The notes below the pieces were generated by a model. The model saw only the letters and a list, made by a program, of their open reading frames with translations. It did no database searches and was not told the DNA's origin. A DNA stretch of 64,000 nucleotides from contig NZ_JACCFE010000002.1 in the NCBI RefSeq assembly GCF_014256275.1, positions 1,302,001-1,366,000 of the forward strand. Reading direction: 5' to 3'. The position numbers and the translations under genes are program-made. Numbering within the stretch: position 1 is the stretch's first letter; each line of letters begins with the position of its first letter. The stretch comes from Rhodococcus sp. 4CII (lineage in GTDB: Bacteria; Actinomycetota; Actinomycetes; Mycobacteriales; Mycobacteriaceae). Positions 42,408 to 50,960 of the stretch are shown piece after piece.

Positions 42408-43706
42408 TCACGCGTCCACTCCAGCCATCAGCGTGGACTGATGGGGGTCGAACGGGCAGCCGGCCCGCTCGAAGTGCGCAAGGTACTCGTCGCGGAAGTA
42501 CTTGATGGAGGACATGATCGGGCTCGCCGCACCGTCACCGAGAGCGCAGAACGACTTGCCGAGAATGTTGTCGGCGATGTCGAGGAGCTTCTCCAGATCG
42601 GCGTCGGTCCCCTCCCCCCGCTCGAGGCGCTCCAATATCTGCACCAGCCAATAGGTGCCCTCCCGGCAGGGGGTGCACTTGCCGCACGACTCGTGCTCGT
42701 AGAACTCGGTCCAGCGGAGCACAGCGCGCACCACGCACGTCGTTTCGTCGAAGATCTGTAGAGCCTTGGTGCCCAGCATCGATCCTGCGGCCCCGACACC
42801 TTCGTAGTCGAGCGCGACGTCGAGATGCTCGTCGGTGAAGATCGGCGTCGACGAGCCGCCAGGGGTCCAGAACTTCAACCGGTGCCCGGCGCGAACTCCT
42901 CCCGCGTACTCGAGCAGCTCACGCAGGGTGATCCCGAGCGGCGCCTCGTACTGCCCGGGTGTGGTCACGTGCCCGGACAGCGAGTACAGGGTGAAACCGG
43001 GCGACTTCTCGCTGCCCATCGACCGGAACCACTCGATGCCGTTCACGATGATCGGCGGGACACTCGCGATCGACTCGACGTTGTTGACGACGGTCGGTGA
43101 CGCGTAGAGACCGGCCACCGCGGGGAACGGCGGGCGCAGCCTGGGCTGACCCCGGCGCCCCTCCAGCGAGTCGAGCAGCGCCGTCTCCTCCCCGCAGATG
43201 TACGCCCCGGCACCCGCGTGGACCACCAGTTCGAGGTCGAAGCCGGTACCCAGAATGTTCTTCCCCAGATAGCCCGCCGCGTACGCCTCCGCGACCGCGG
43301 CCTGCAGCCGGCGCAGCACCGGCACCACCTCACCGCGGACATAGATGAACGCGTGCCCGGCGCGGATCGCGTACGCCGCGATGATGACGCCCTCGACGAG
43401 CGCGTGCGGCGTGGCCAGCAGGAGCGGCATGTCCTTGCAGGTGCCCGGCTCCGACTCGTCGGCGTTGACCACGAGGTAATGCGGCTTGTCGTCGCCCTGC
43501 GGGATGAACGACCACTTCATGCCGGTCGGGAACCCGGCACCGCCGCGCCCGCGCAGCCCGGCCTCCTTGATCGTCGAGATGACGTCGTCCGGGTCGGTGC
43601 GCAGCGCCTTCTGCAGACCCTCGTACCCGTCGTGGCGCCGGTACGTGTCGAGGGTCCAGGACTCGGGCTCGTCCCAATAGCGGCTGAGGACCGGCGTCAG
43701 CGGCAT
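42408..43706 (-). CDS. nuoF: NADH-quinone oxidoreductase subunit F (NADH/FMN site)
   Basis: This 432-residue NADH-oxidising subunit shows the GRGGAGFPTGMKW NADH-binding loop and the NADESEPGTCKDMPLL FMN-binding segment. Later, ESCGKCTPCREG plus SFCALGDGA supply the four cysteines of cluster N3. It starts 1 bp after the nuoE stop. Length and motifs are canonical. Confidence 0.96.
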   Translation of the reverse strand: MPLTPVLSRYWDEPESWTLDTYRRHDGYEGLQKALRTDPDDVISTIKEAGLRGRGGAGFPTGMKWSFIPQGDDKPHYLVVNADESEPGTCKDMPLLLATPHALVEGVIIAAYAIRAGHAFIYVRGEVVPVLRRLQAAVAEAYAAGYLGKNILGTGFDLELVVHAGAGAYICGEETALLDSLEGRRGQPRLRPPFPAVAGLYASPTVVNNVESIASVPPIIVNGIEWFRSMGSEKSPGFTLYSLSGHVTTPGQYEAPLGITLRELLEYAGGVRAGHRLKFWTPGGSSTPIFTDEHLDVALDYEGVGAAGSMLGTKALQIFDETTCVVRAVLRWTEFYEHESCGKCTPCREGTYWLVQILERLERGEGTDADLEKLLDIADNILGKSFCALGDGAASPIMSSIKYFRDEYLAHFERAGCPFDPHQSTLMAGVDA

Positions 43707-43707
43707 G

Positions 43708-44613
43708 TCAGTCTCCCTTTCGTCCAGGGTCGGTGGCAGCCGGATCCGTCTCGGAGGTGGAGCGGTCCGGAGGCACCGTCGCGGACGGTGCGGGTGCCGG
43801 CTCGCGCTTGGTGGACTCCGCCGCAGCCGACTCGGTGTCCGCCGACTGCCGCTCCGCGATCAACGACGTGGCCCCGGGATCCGGCGCCTCCATACCCAGT
43901 TCGCGTGCGACGCGCAGGCCGGCCAGCGTGGCAGCGCCGGCGCCGGCCCCCGACACACCGGGGCGCTCGTCGGGGAACCCCGCGAGAACACGCGCCGTCT
44001 CCCGGAACGTGCACAACGTCGCACCCCGGCTCGGCGTCACCTGCTCCCCCGAACGCAGCGCATCGACGAGCGAACGGGCCGACTCCGGTGTCTGGTTGTC
44101 GAAGAACTCCCAATTGACCATGACCACCGGGGCGTAATCACACGCCGCGTTGCATTCGATGTGCTCCAGGGTAATCTTGCCGTCCGCAGTGGTACCGCCG
44201 TGGGGAAGGTCGAGGTGCTCCTCCAACGCGGCGAGGATCGCGTCGCCGCCCATGATCGCGCACAACGTATTGGTACACACCCCGACGTAATAGTCGCCCG
44301 TCGGATCGCGCCGGTACATCGAATAGAACGTCGCCACCGCAGCCACCTCGGCTCCGGTCAACCCGAGCCTGCCGGCACAGAATTCGATCCCCGCCGGCGT
44401 GATGCATCCGTCCTCCGCCTGAACCAGATGCAATAGCGGCAGCAACGCCGAACGCGCACTCGGGTACCGCCCGATGACGGCGTCGGCATCGGCGTCGAGC
44501 CTCGCCCGGATCTCCGGCGGATATGCCGCACGCGCACCCGGCCGCACCAGCAGCCCGTTCTCCTCCTGCCTCGGTCCGAACTCGATGAAGACGGGTGCCG
44601 CTCGCTCGGTCAT
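43708..44613 (-). CDS. nuoE: NADH-quinone oxidoreductase subunit E ([2Fe-2S])
   Basis: This 301-residue protein carries cluster N1a. The thioredoxin-like domain has GVCTNTLCAIMGG and HIECNAACDYAPVVMVN, giving four Cys ligands. After about residue 215 an Ala/Pro/Glu/Ser-rich tail of nearly 90 residues follows. It has no cysteines and looks disordered, making the protein much longer than the 160-250 residues usual for NuoE. The ATG overlaps the nuoD stop. Confidence 0.94.
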   Translation of the reverse strand: MTERAAPVFIEFGPRQEENGLLVRPGARAAYPPEIRARLDADADAVIGRYPSARSALLPLLHLVQAEDGCITPAGIEFCAGRLGLTGAEVAAVATFYSMYRRDPTGDYYVGVCTNTLCAIMGGDAILAALEEHLDLPHGGTTADGKITLEHIECNAACDYAPVVMVNWEFFDNQTPESARSLVDALRSGEQVTPSRGATLCTFRETARVLAGFPDERPGVSGAGAGAATLAGLRVARELGMEAPDPGATSLIAERQSADTESAAAESTKREPAPAPSATVPPDRSTSETDPAATDPGRKGD

Positions 44614-45926
44614 CGGTCCACTCCCCCCATCACGGGATCGATGCTCGCGACCGCCGCAATGACGTCCGCTACCATCCCGCCCTCACAGGTGGCGGCCACC
44701 GACTGCAGATTGGTGAACGACGGATCGCGGAAATGCACACGGAACGGGCGTGTCCCACCGTCGCTCACCATGTGCACACCGAGCTCGCCCCGCGGCGACT
44801 CCACCGCTACGTACACCTGCCCCGGCGGCACCCGGAAACCCTCCGTCACCAACTTGAAGTGGTGAATCAGCGACTCCATCGACGAGTCCATGATCTCGCG
44901 AACGTGACCGGGCGAGTTTCCCAAACCGTCCGGACCCAGCGTCAGATCCGCGGGCCACGCGATCTTCTTGTCCTCCACCATGATCGGACCCGGGCGCAAC
45001 TTGTCGAGGCACTGCTCGACGATCTTCAGCGACTCCTTCATCTCGTCGACCCGAATCAGATAGCGGCCGTATGCATCACATCCGGTGGCGGTGCTCACCT
45101 CGAACTCGTAATTCTCGTACCCGCAATACGGCTGCGACTTCCGCAAATCGTGCGGCAGACCAGTCGCGCGCAGCATCGGACCGGTGATCCCGAGCGCCAT
45201 GCACCCGGTCAGATCGAGATACCCGATGCCCTCGGTGCGCCCCTTCCAGATCCGGTTGTCGTTGAGCAGATTCTCCATGTCCCGCAACCGTTCCGGCAGC
45301 AACGCCAGCAACTCGCGCACCTTCTCCACCGCACCGGGCGGAAGATCCTGCGACAACCCACCCGGCCGGATGTACGCATGATTCATGCGCAGCCCCGTGA
45401 TCATCTCGAACACGTCGAGAACCAGCTCACGCTCGCGGAACCCGAACAGCATCGCCGTGACGGCCCCCAGCTCCATGCCACCCGTGGCCAGAGCCACCAG
45501 ATGCGACGAGATGCGATTGAGCTCCATCAACATCACCCGGACGACACTCGCCCGCTCCGGAACGTGCTCCGTGATGTCGAGCAACTTCTCCACACCCAGG
45601 CAATACGCCGTCTCGTTGAAGAACGGCGACAGATAATCCATCCGGGTCACGAACGTCACGCCCTGCGTCCAGTTGCGGTACTCGAGGTTCTTCTCGATCC
45701 CCGTGTGCAGATACCCGATGCCGCACCGGGCCTCGGTCACCGTCTCACCCTCGATCTCCAGGATGAGCCGCAACACCCCGTGTGTCGACGGATGCTGCGG
45801 ACCCATGTTGACGACGATCCGCTCCTCGCGACCCTCCGATCGCGCACCCTCCGACGACGCCTTCACTGCGTCGACGACCTCGTCCCAATCCTGCCCGGCA
45901 ACCGTGAAAACCGTGTCCTCGCTCAT
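44610..45926 (-). CDS. nuoD: NADH-quinone oxidoreductase subunit D
   Basis: This 438-residue 49-kDa-type subunit forms the quinone-reduction site with NuoB. MGPQHPSTHGVLRLILEIEGE, near residue 44, includes the quinone-contacting histidine region. RMDYLSPFFNETAYCLGVEKLL and SPRGELGVHMVSDGG are also conserved. A short N-terminal extension (about 35 residues) precedes the core. It is preceded by nuoC with a one-base overlap. Confidence 0.96.
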   Translation of the reverse strand: MSEDTVFTVAGQDWDEVVDAVKASSEGARSEGREERIVVNMGPQHPSTHGVLRLILEIEGETVTEARCGIGYLHTGIEKNLEYRNWTQGVTFVTRMDYLSPFFNETAYCLGVEKLLDITEHVPERASVVRVMLMELNRISSHLVALATGGMELGAVTAMLFGFRERELVLDVFEMITGLRMNHAYIRPGGLSQDLPPGAVEKVRELLALLPERLRDMENLLNDNRIWKGRTEGIGYLDLTGCMALGITGPMLRATGLPHDLRKSQPYCGYENYEFEVSTATGCDAYGRYLIRVDEMKESLKIVEQCLDKLRPGPIMVEDKKIAWPADLTLGPDGLGNSPGHVREIMDSSMESLIHHFKLVTEGFRVPPGQVYVAVESPRGELGVHMVSDGGTRPFRVHFRDPSFTNLQSVAATCEGGMVADVIAAVASIDPVMGGVDR

Positions 45927-46723
45927 CAGTTGTACCCCCGCCGCTCATCGGGAGGCGCGATCTCCGCACCCTTGTACTCGACGGGAATGCCGCCGAGCGG
46001 ATAGTCCTTACGCTGTGGATGACCCGACCAATCGTCCGGCATCTCGATCCGCGTCAACGACGGATGGCCGTCGAACACGATCCCGAAGAAGTCGTACGTC
46101 TCCCGCTCGTGCCAATCATTCGTCGGATACACGTCATACAGCGACGGAATGTGCGGATCCGCATCCGGCACCGCCACCTCCAACCGGATCCGACGATTGT
46201 GCGTAACCGACAACAACGGATACACCGCATGCAACTCACGGCCCACGTCCTGCGGAAAATGCACCCCACTCACACCCAGACACATCTCGAACCGCAAATC
46301 CGGCTCATCCCGCAACACCCGCGCCACCAACGGCAAGAACTCCCGCCGCACCCCGAACGTCACCTCACCCCGAAACACCACCACCGATTCCAGCGCCGCC
46401 TCGAAACTCACACCCGACTCCCCCAGCGCCGCCGCCAGCCCATCCGCCACCTCATCGAAATACCCCCCATACGGACGCGGCGTACTCCCCGGCAACAACA
46501 CCGGACGCACCAACCGCCCATACCCCGACGTATCCCCAGTCCCCCGCACCCCGAACAACCCCCGGCGTATACCGATCTGCTCTGGGACATGGCTCGCTGG
46601 GACATGGCTCGCTTCGCTCGCGGGCGTCGGAACACGGCTCGCTTCGCTCGCAGGCGCCGGAACACGGCTCGCTTCGCTCGCGGGCGTCTGGTCTTTCTCG
46701 TGCGCTCTTCCCTCGTCACTCAC
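45926..46723 (-). CDS. nuoC: NADH-quinone oxidoreductase subunit C with repeat-derived N-terminus
   Basis: This 265-residue 30-kDa-type subunit ends with the diagnostic RETYDFFGIVFDGHPSLTRIEMPDDWSGHPQRKDYPLGG. Residues 1-50 are unusual: MSDEGRA, the same start as nuoG, then decapeptide repeats TPASEASRVPAP-type, three copies, then SHVPASHVPEQ. They are encoded by 30-bp tandem DNA repeats (46601-46688). The conserved core begins near IGIRRGLFGVRG. No ATG or GTG lies between the repeats and the core in frame, so translation must start within or before the repeat unit; the GTG at 46723 is used here. Confidence 0.92.
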   Translation of the reverse strand: MSDEGRAHEKDQTPASEASRVPAPASEASRVPTPASEASHVPASHVPEQIGIRRGLFGVRGTGDTSGYGRLVRPVLLPGSTPRPYGGYFDEVADGLAAALGESGVSFEAALESVVVFRGEVTFGVRREFLPLVARVLRDEPDLRFEMCLGVSGVHFPQDVGRELHAVYPLLSVTHNRRIRLEVAVPDADPHIPSLYDVYPTNDWHERETYDFFGIVFDGHPSLTRIEMPDDWSGHPQRKDYPLGGIPVEYKGAEIAPPDERRGYN

Positions 46724-46770
46724 TCGCTACGCTCCCTCGTTCCTCAGCCCAGACCGCACGGACCAGACGC
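46601..46770 (-). repeat. copy C of the repeat with 30-bp tandem expansion, nuoB-nuoC gap and nuoC 5' end
   Basis: Three 30-bp units (46601-46628 partial, 46629-46658, 46659-46688) share the core GGCTCGCTTCGCTCGC. They lead into a unit resembling copies A and B: CTTCCCTCGTCACTCACTCG, then CGCTCCCTCG, then CTCAGCCCAGACCGCACGG. On the minus strand this gives the nuoC start and its decapeptide repeats. Confidence 0.85.
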
Positions 46771-46834
46771 CGGGTACTCGGGTCGCTGCGCTCCCACGAA
46801 AGACCCGCGCGGCTCGTCGAACCCTGTCGGGCGG

Positions 46835-47389
46835 TCACCGGAGGAGCCCCTTCATCTGGATGGTGGGGGTGGCAGCCAGGGCGGCCTGCTCCGCCGCACG
46901 CGCCACCTCCTCCCGGTGGGCGCCGAGCGGCATCTGCTGGATCTTCTCGTGCAGCGTGAGGATCGCGTTCAGCAACATTTCCGGCCGCGGCGGACAACCG
47001 GGCAGATAGATGTCGACGGGGACGATGTGGTCGACGCCCTGCACGATCGCGTAGTTGTTGAACATGCCCCCCGACGACGCGCACACCCCCATCGCCAGCA
47101 CCCACTTCGGCTCCACCATCTGGTCGTAGATCTGCCGCAGCACCGGAGCCATCTTCTGACTCACCCGGCCCGCGACGATCATCAGATCGGCCTGCCGAGG
47201 GGACGCACGGAACGCCTCCATACCGAAGCGCGCGATGTCGAAGCGTCCGCCGGCGGTGGCCATCATCTCGATCGCACAGCACGCGAGCCCGAAACTCGCC
47301 GGCCACAGCGAGCCCTTGCGGACGTACCCCGCGAGCCCTTCGACCGTGGTCAGCAGGAAGCCACTCGGCAGCTTCTCCTCGATGCCCAT
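46835..47389 (-). CDS. nuoB: NADH-quinone oxidoreductase subunit B (cluster N2)
   Basis: This 184-residue subunit carries terminal cluster N2, next to the quinone. The tandem cysteines Cys37-Cys38 (LACCAIEMM), with Cys103 (GVCASSGG) and Cys132 (LPGCPPRPE), complete the ligand set. It starts 49 bp after nuoA. A 111-bp gap to nuoC contains the repeat unit. Confidence 0.97.
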   Translation of the reverse strand: MGIEEKLPSGFLLTTVEGLAGYVRKGSLWPASFGLACCAIEMMATAGGRFDIARFGMEAFRASPRQADLMIVAGRVSQKMAPVLRQIYDQMVEPKWVLAMGVCASSGGMFNNYAIVQGVDHIVPVDIYLPGCPPRPEMLLNAILTLHEKIQQMPLGAHREEVARAAEQAALAATPTIQMKGLLR

Positions 47390-47438
47390 ATCCGACTCTT
47401 CTCTTCCGACTTAGCTTTTGGATCGCTCACAGGACAGT

Positions 47439-47798
47439 TCAGTCCCAACTGAGACCGCCACGCCGCCACTCGTACGCATAGGCGACGGAGACGTTGAAGA
47501 TGAACAGGGCCATGGCCCCGAGACCGAAGAAACCGAGGGCATCGAAATGAACAGCCCACGGATAGAGGAACACGATCTCGATGTCGAAGATGATGAACAG
47601 CATGGCCGTCAGGTAGTACTTCACCGGGATGCGTCCCGCGCCCAGAGGCGACGGTGTCGGCTCGATGCCGCACTCGTAGGCGTCGAGCTTCGCACGGTTG
47701 TAACGCCTCGGACCGACGATCCTCGCCACGATCACGGAGAACACCGCGAACGCGACCGCAATCGCCCCGAGCACGAGGATCGGCACGTAGACATTCAT
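47439..47798 (-). CDS. nuoA: NADH-quinone oxidoreductase subunit A
   Basis: This 119-residue, three-helix subunit has YECGIEPTPSPLGAGRIPVKYYLTAMLFIIFDIEIVFLYPWA, the conserved loop and acidic helix. It is the first gene of the operon. The 218 bp upstream, before the receiver-like gene, should hold the operon promoter. I see no clear regulator palindrome there, though TTGTAC and CATAACT elements are present at about 47880-47905 on the minus strand. Confidence 0.96.
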   Translation of the reverse strand: MNVYVPILVLGAIAVAFAVFSVIVARIVGPRRYNRAKLDAYECGIEPTPSPLGAGRIPVKYYLTAMLFIIFDIEIVFLYPWAVHFDALGFFGLGAMALFIFNVSVAYAYEWRRGGLSWD

Positions 47799-48016
47799 GC
47801 CGTCTCAGCTCCCCTCTTCCCGAGCCTGCCCGCCCGATTCCCGGACGGTCGTTTCCGAAGCTACGCTCTTGTGAGTTATGCCACAGCGTACAAGGGAAGT
47901 CGTCGGGCCCGGTCGATTTGACCGAGTCAGTTCCGAGCGATCTCGAACGACGGAAAACCCCTGCGGCACAGGCGCTCGATGCGCGTGCGGGCAGCGGGGA
48001 AGGAAGTCAGGAGACC

Positions 48017-48445
48017 CTAAGCGGAGAGTCGGGTGCGCAGCAGCGCTATGACCGCTTCGGACAACCGGATCGGGTCGAGCGGATGCGGCACCGCGGCCTC
48101 GGCCCGCGACCAGGTGGCCAGCCAGGCATCGTCGGCGCGTCCGGTCAGGACGAGGATCGGCGGGCAGCCGTCGACCTCGTCCTTCAGTTGCTTGGCGATG
48201 CCCATTCCTCCCGCGGGCACCGCTTCCCCGTCCAGAACCGCCAGGTCGATGCCGCCGGCATCCATGTGCGTGAACACCACCGGAGCCGTCGCCACCTCGA
48301 GGTATTCCAACTCCGGCAGATCCGGGTGCGGACGCGTCCCCAGCGCCTGAACGACCTTCTGTCGGGTGCTCGCGTCGTCGCTGTAGACGAGGACACGCAA
48401 CCGAGCAGGACGGCTGGTGTGGGCGGTCGCGTCGGTCACGGACAC
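48017..48445 (-). CDS. stand-alone receiver-like protein upstream of nuo (Rv3143-like)
   Basis: This 142-residue single-domain response-regulator fold has the acidic pair Asp23-Asp24 (VYSDDAS), a candidate phosphoacceptor Asp72 (LAVLDGEA) and Thr101 (LVLTGRAD). The usual lysine before the last helix is replaced by His121 (AAVPHPLDP). It has no DNA-binding or enzymatic output domain. The position upstream of nuoA matches a mycobacterial arrangement. Either weak phosphorylation or a phosphorylation-independent role is possible. It points toward nuo and is probably in the same transcriptional neighbourhood, 218 bp away. Confidence 0.82.
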   Translation of the reverse strand: MSVTDATAHTSRPARLRVLVYSDDASTRQKVVQALGTRPHPDLPELEYLEVATAPVVFTHMDAGGIDLAVLDGEAVPAGGMGIAKQLKDEVDGCPPILVLTGRADDAWLATWSRAEAAVPHPLDPIRLSEAVIALLRTRLSA

Positions 48446-48546
48446 GATGCTACCGGTCGCCTGCTCTCCCGAACCGGCGGCACGCGGCGATCGAAAAGCG
48501 GCGCGTCGACCTCGAATTGGTCCGGCCCGCCGCAGGACGTGTTCGG

Positions 48547-49755
48547 CTATAGCCGCCCGGCCAGGGCCAGCGCCGTCGAACCGAGCTTCGGCAGGCGGAG
48601 ATCGGCGATGGGGGTCAGCATGTTGCCGAGCCGATTGGTGACGAACGCGATCGACAGCCCGGTTTCCGCGTCGGCGAAGGCACCGGACCCACCCAAACCG
48701 TAGTGCCCGAAGGTATTCGACGGCTGCCTGCGTCGCGCCACCATCCCCGCGTGATAACCGAGCCGCCAGTTCATCGGAATACCCAGAACGTAGTCACGGG
48801 CCGTCGTCTGCACCTCGCTGAGCTGCGCGACGACCTCCGGCGGCAGGAACTCCGCACCTCCGACGGTCCCGCCGTTCGCCAGCGCCCCGTACATCCGCGC
48901 GAGCGCCCGGGCACTGAACACGCCGTTCCACCCCGGCATCACGCTGTCGTGGATCGCGGGGTTGCGAACCAGGGCGTCGAACCCCGCGGGCATGCCGGCG
49001 TCGGCCACGTCGCGCAGCCCGGGCAGCCTCGACATCGCGAACGACGTCGCACCCCACGGAACGCCGAACGGGTTGATGTGCGGGAAGGTCCTGGCGATCC
49101 GGTCGCGTTCGGTCAGCGGAACCTCGTACCAGAACTCCTTCACCCCGAGCGGCTCGGCGACCTCGGCGCGGACGAGGTCCGTGAACGGTGTGCCGGCCGC
49201 GCGGGACGTGAGTTCGGCGACGAGCGAGCCGAACGTCACCGCGTGGTACCCGGGGACCTTCAGCCTGCGCTGATCGGGGGTCGCGGCGGCCAGCGCGGCA
49301 CTGACCAGCGAATGGTCCATCAGGCTCAGCGGACCGGGCACGAGTCCGCGAACCCGGTGCAGCCCGGCACGGTGCGACAACAGTTCACGGACCGTGATCG
49401 CGTCCTTGCCCTCGGCCGCGAACTCGGGCCAGTACCGCGCCACCGGCACGTCGTATTCGATGATCCCGCGCCCGGCGAGTCGGTGCAGAACGGTGGATGC
49501 GACACCCTTGCCGGTGGAGAACGTGAGGGTGACGGTGTCGGCCTGCCAGAAGGTGTCGCGGCTCGACCATCCCGCCCACACGTCGACGACGGGTTCGCCG
49601 TGCAGATAGACGGCCAGTGCGCCGCCGCCCTGGCGGGCGTCGTGGAAGAGTCCGAAGAACTGGTCGACGAGCATCCCGAACCGCCGGTCCACCAGCATTC
49701 CCGCCGGCGGCCGGACCGTGCGGCCCATCAACGGCCACGGCGTCGTGGTCGTCAT
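48547..49755 (-). CDS. serine hydrolase of the class C beta-lactamase/EstB esterase family
   Basis: This 402-residue cytoplasmic protein has the S-x-x-K motif STGK (Ser80, Lys83), a Tyr-containing second motif (GYHAVTFG), and the later HYGLGGSGAF in place of the KTG strand. These features fit family VIII esterases and LipD-like proteins, which usually cleave short esters and have little beta-lactamase activity. Substrate is unknown. It is transcribed alone; the upstream 165 bp contain an inverted repeat CACAT-N7-ATGTG at 49778-49794. Confidence 0.85.
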   Translation of the reverse strand: MTTTTPWPLMGRTVRPPAGMLVDRRFGMLVDQFFGLFHDARQGGGALAVYLHGEPVVDVWAGWSSRDTFWQADTVTLTFSTGKGVASTVLHRLAGRGIIEYDVPVARYWPEFAAEGKDAITVRELLSHRAGLHRVRGLVPGPLSLMDHSLVSAALAAATPDQRRLKVPGYHAVTFGSLVAELTSRAAGTPFTDLVRAEVAEPLGVKEFWYEVPLTERDRIARTFPHINPFGVPWGATSFAMSRLPGLRDVADAGMPAGFDALVRNPAIHDSVMPGWNGVFSARALARMYGALANGGTVGGAEFLPPEVVAQLSEVQTTARDYVLGIPMNWRLGYHAGMVARRRQPSNTFGHYGLGGSGAFADAETGLSIAFVTNRLGNMLTPIADLRLPKLGSTALALAGRL

Positions 49756-49777
49756 ATCGACTTCCCTCGGTCGCTTT

Positions 49778-49794
49778 CACATCAATGACATGTG
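49778..49794. promoter_or_regulatory. short inverted repeat upstream of the serine hydrolase gene
   Basis: CACAT and ATGTG arms are separated by 7 bases, 23 bp upstream of the start codon at 49755 in an AT-richer stretch. It could be an operator for a regulator not encoded nearby. Evidence is limited to symmetry and position. Confidence 0.3.
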
Positions 49795-49920
49795 CATTTA
49801 ACTTCCTCTTTACACATGACGGGACGCCGGCGGCATCGCTTCAGAGGCGGTGTGATCGCTTCGTGGCCATACCGCAACGGGAAAGAGTGTCCCGGCGGTG
49901 GTGGGGTGACCCGATGCTGA

Positions 49921-50808
49921 TCATTTCGGTTCCAGGGAGTGGAAATAGTCCGACCGGACCTCGACGTCCTCGACGAGTCGCGTCGTGGTCTGGACACCCA
50001 GCGAATGCTCCTTCAGCAGGTCGCAAAGCCGATCGCCGTCGATGAGGTCGATCGGCGGCGCCCCGTCCCGCTTGGACTCCGTGCGTGCGTCACCGGTGAA
50101 GGTTCCGGTGGTGATGAGCAGACCTTTCTCGCCGCGGCCCGCCATCGCCCCGCGGAAGTCACGCACCGCCCCGGCGCCGACGCTGCCGCTGTACCGCTTG
50201 CATTGGAAGAACACCGGGAAACTGAGCAGCGACAGCTGGTAGACCCCCAGCCCCTCGATGTCTCCGTCGCCGCCGCGACCGGTGACGGACGCGCTGGAGA
50301 AGCCGGCTTCCCGCAGCAACCGCTGGGTCAGACGCTCGAATGCCGGTGGCGACATCTTCAGCACCGTGTCGAGCAGGAGGTCCTTCCAGTCCGCGTCGTT
50401 CTCCGCCTCGGCGATGTTCGCATCGGGTTCGTCCGTCCGGCGGGACGCCGCCTTCGCCGACTTGCGGGCCGCATTCTTCTTGCGATTCTCGGCGGAGAAT
50501 TCGGCGTGCAGAGGGCGGATCTCGCTCTCGGCGACCTCGCGGCCCTTCTCCGTCACACTCCACACCCCGCGCCGGCTGTTCGTGAGCAGACCCATCCCCT
50601 TGAGGTAGGTGCGCGCCCACGCCAACCGGTACTCGATCTCCGTGCTGGGACCGTCTCCGTGCAGCACACCCTGAACGTCGGACGAAAACCCTTCGCGCTC
50701 AACGACGGCGCTGTCGAGCTCCTCGTTGGACGCCGAACCACCGAGAGCAATGGCAGCCTGAAGCGCTGGCCAGAGGAGGTCGACGTACTGAGGAACGTGA
50801 ACAGTCAT
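49921..50808 (-). CDS. Mrr-type (type IV) restriction endonuclease
   Basis: This 295-residue protein starts MTVHVPQYVDLLWP, matching the E. coli Mrr N-terminus MTV-P-x-Y. It has the Mrr N-terminal winged-helix domain (YLKGMGLLTNSRRGVWSVTEKG) and a C-terminal PD-(D/E)xK nuclease: FERLTQRLLREAGF, GGDGDIEGLG with the catalytic Asp, and VFFQCKRYSG with Gln-x-Lys, then GLLITTGTFT. Such enzymes cut DNA carrying foreign methylation. No methyltransferase or other defence gene adjoins, as expected for type IV. A start at 50820 would add four residues. Tandem repeats lie directly upstream. Confidence 0.88.
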   Translation of the reverse strand: MTVHVPQYVDLLWPALQAAIALGGSASNEELDSAVVEREGFSSDVQGVLHGDGPSTEIEYRLAWARTYLKGMGLLTNSRRGVWSVTEKGREVAESEIRPLHAEFSAENRKKNAARKSAKAASRRTDEPDANIAEAENDADWKDLLLDTVLKMSPPAFERLTQRLLREAGFSSASVTGRGGDGDIEGLGVYQLSLLSFPVFFQCKRYSGSVGAGAVRDFRGAMAGRGEKGLLITTGTFTGDARTESKRDGAPPIDLIDGDRLCDLLKEHSLGVQTTTRLVEDVEVRSDYFHSLEPK

Positions 50809-50840
50809 GGCCACAAGCATGCCGGAATCCACCAGGCGCT

Positions 50841-50960
50841 CCACACATGGACCCGGATTCCACCGGGCACGCCACACATGGACCCGGATTCCACCGGCAC
50901 GCCACACATGGACCCGGATTCCACCGGGCACGCCACACCCGGACCCCGATCCGATCAACC
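50841..50960 (-). repeat. about 31-bp tandem repeats between the Mrr and ClC genes
   Basis: Three units, 50841-50871, 50872-50901 (one base shorter) and 50902-50932, share CCACACATGGACCCGGATTC plus CACCGGGCACG. A fourth, degenerate unit runs from 50933 to about 50960 and overlaps the ClC gene end. They lie 20-150 bp upstream of the Mrr start on the same strand and could affect its promoter. Confidence 0.85.

Noticed and set aside
46408..46719. 103-residue Arg-rich minus-strand frame in the nuoC repeat region
   Set aside because: It reads the same 30-bp repeats in another frame (RAKRAVFRR) and overlaps nuoC, which has a conserved core in its own frame.
50841..50960. Possible CRISPR array at the 31-bp repeats
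   Set aside because: Units are directly adjacent with no unique spacers and there are no cas genes nearby; this is a simple tandem repeat.
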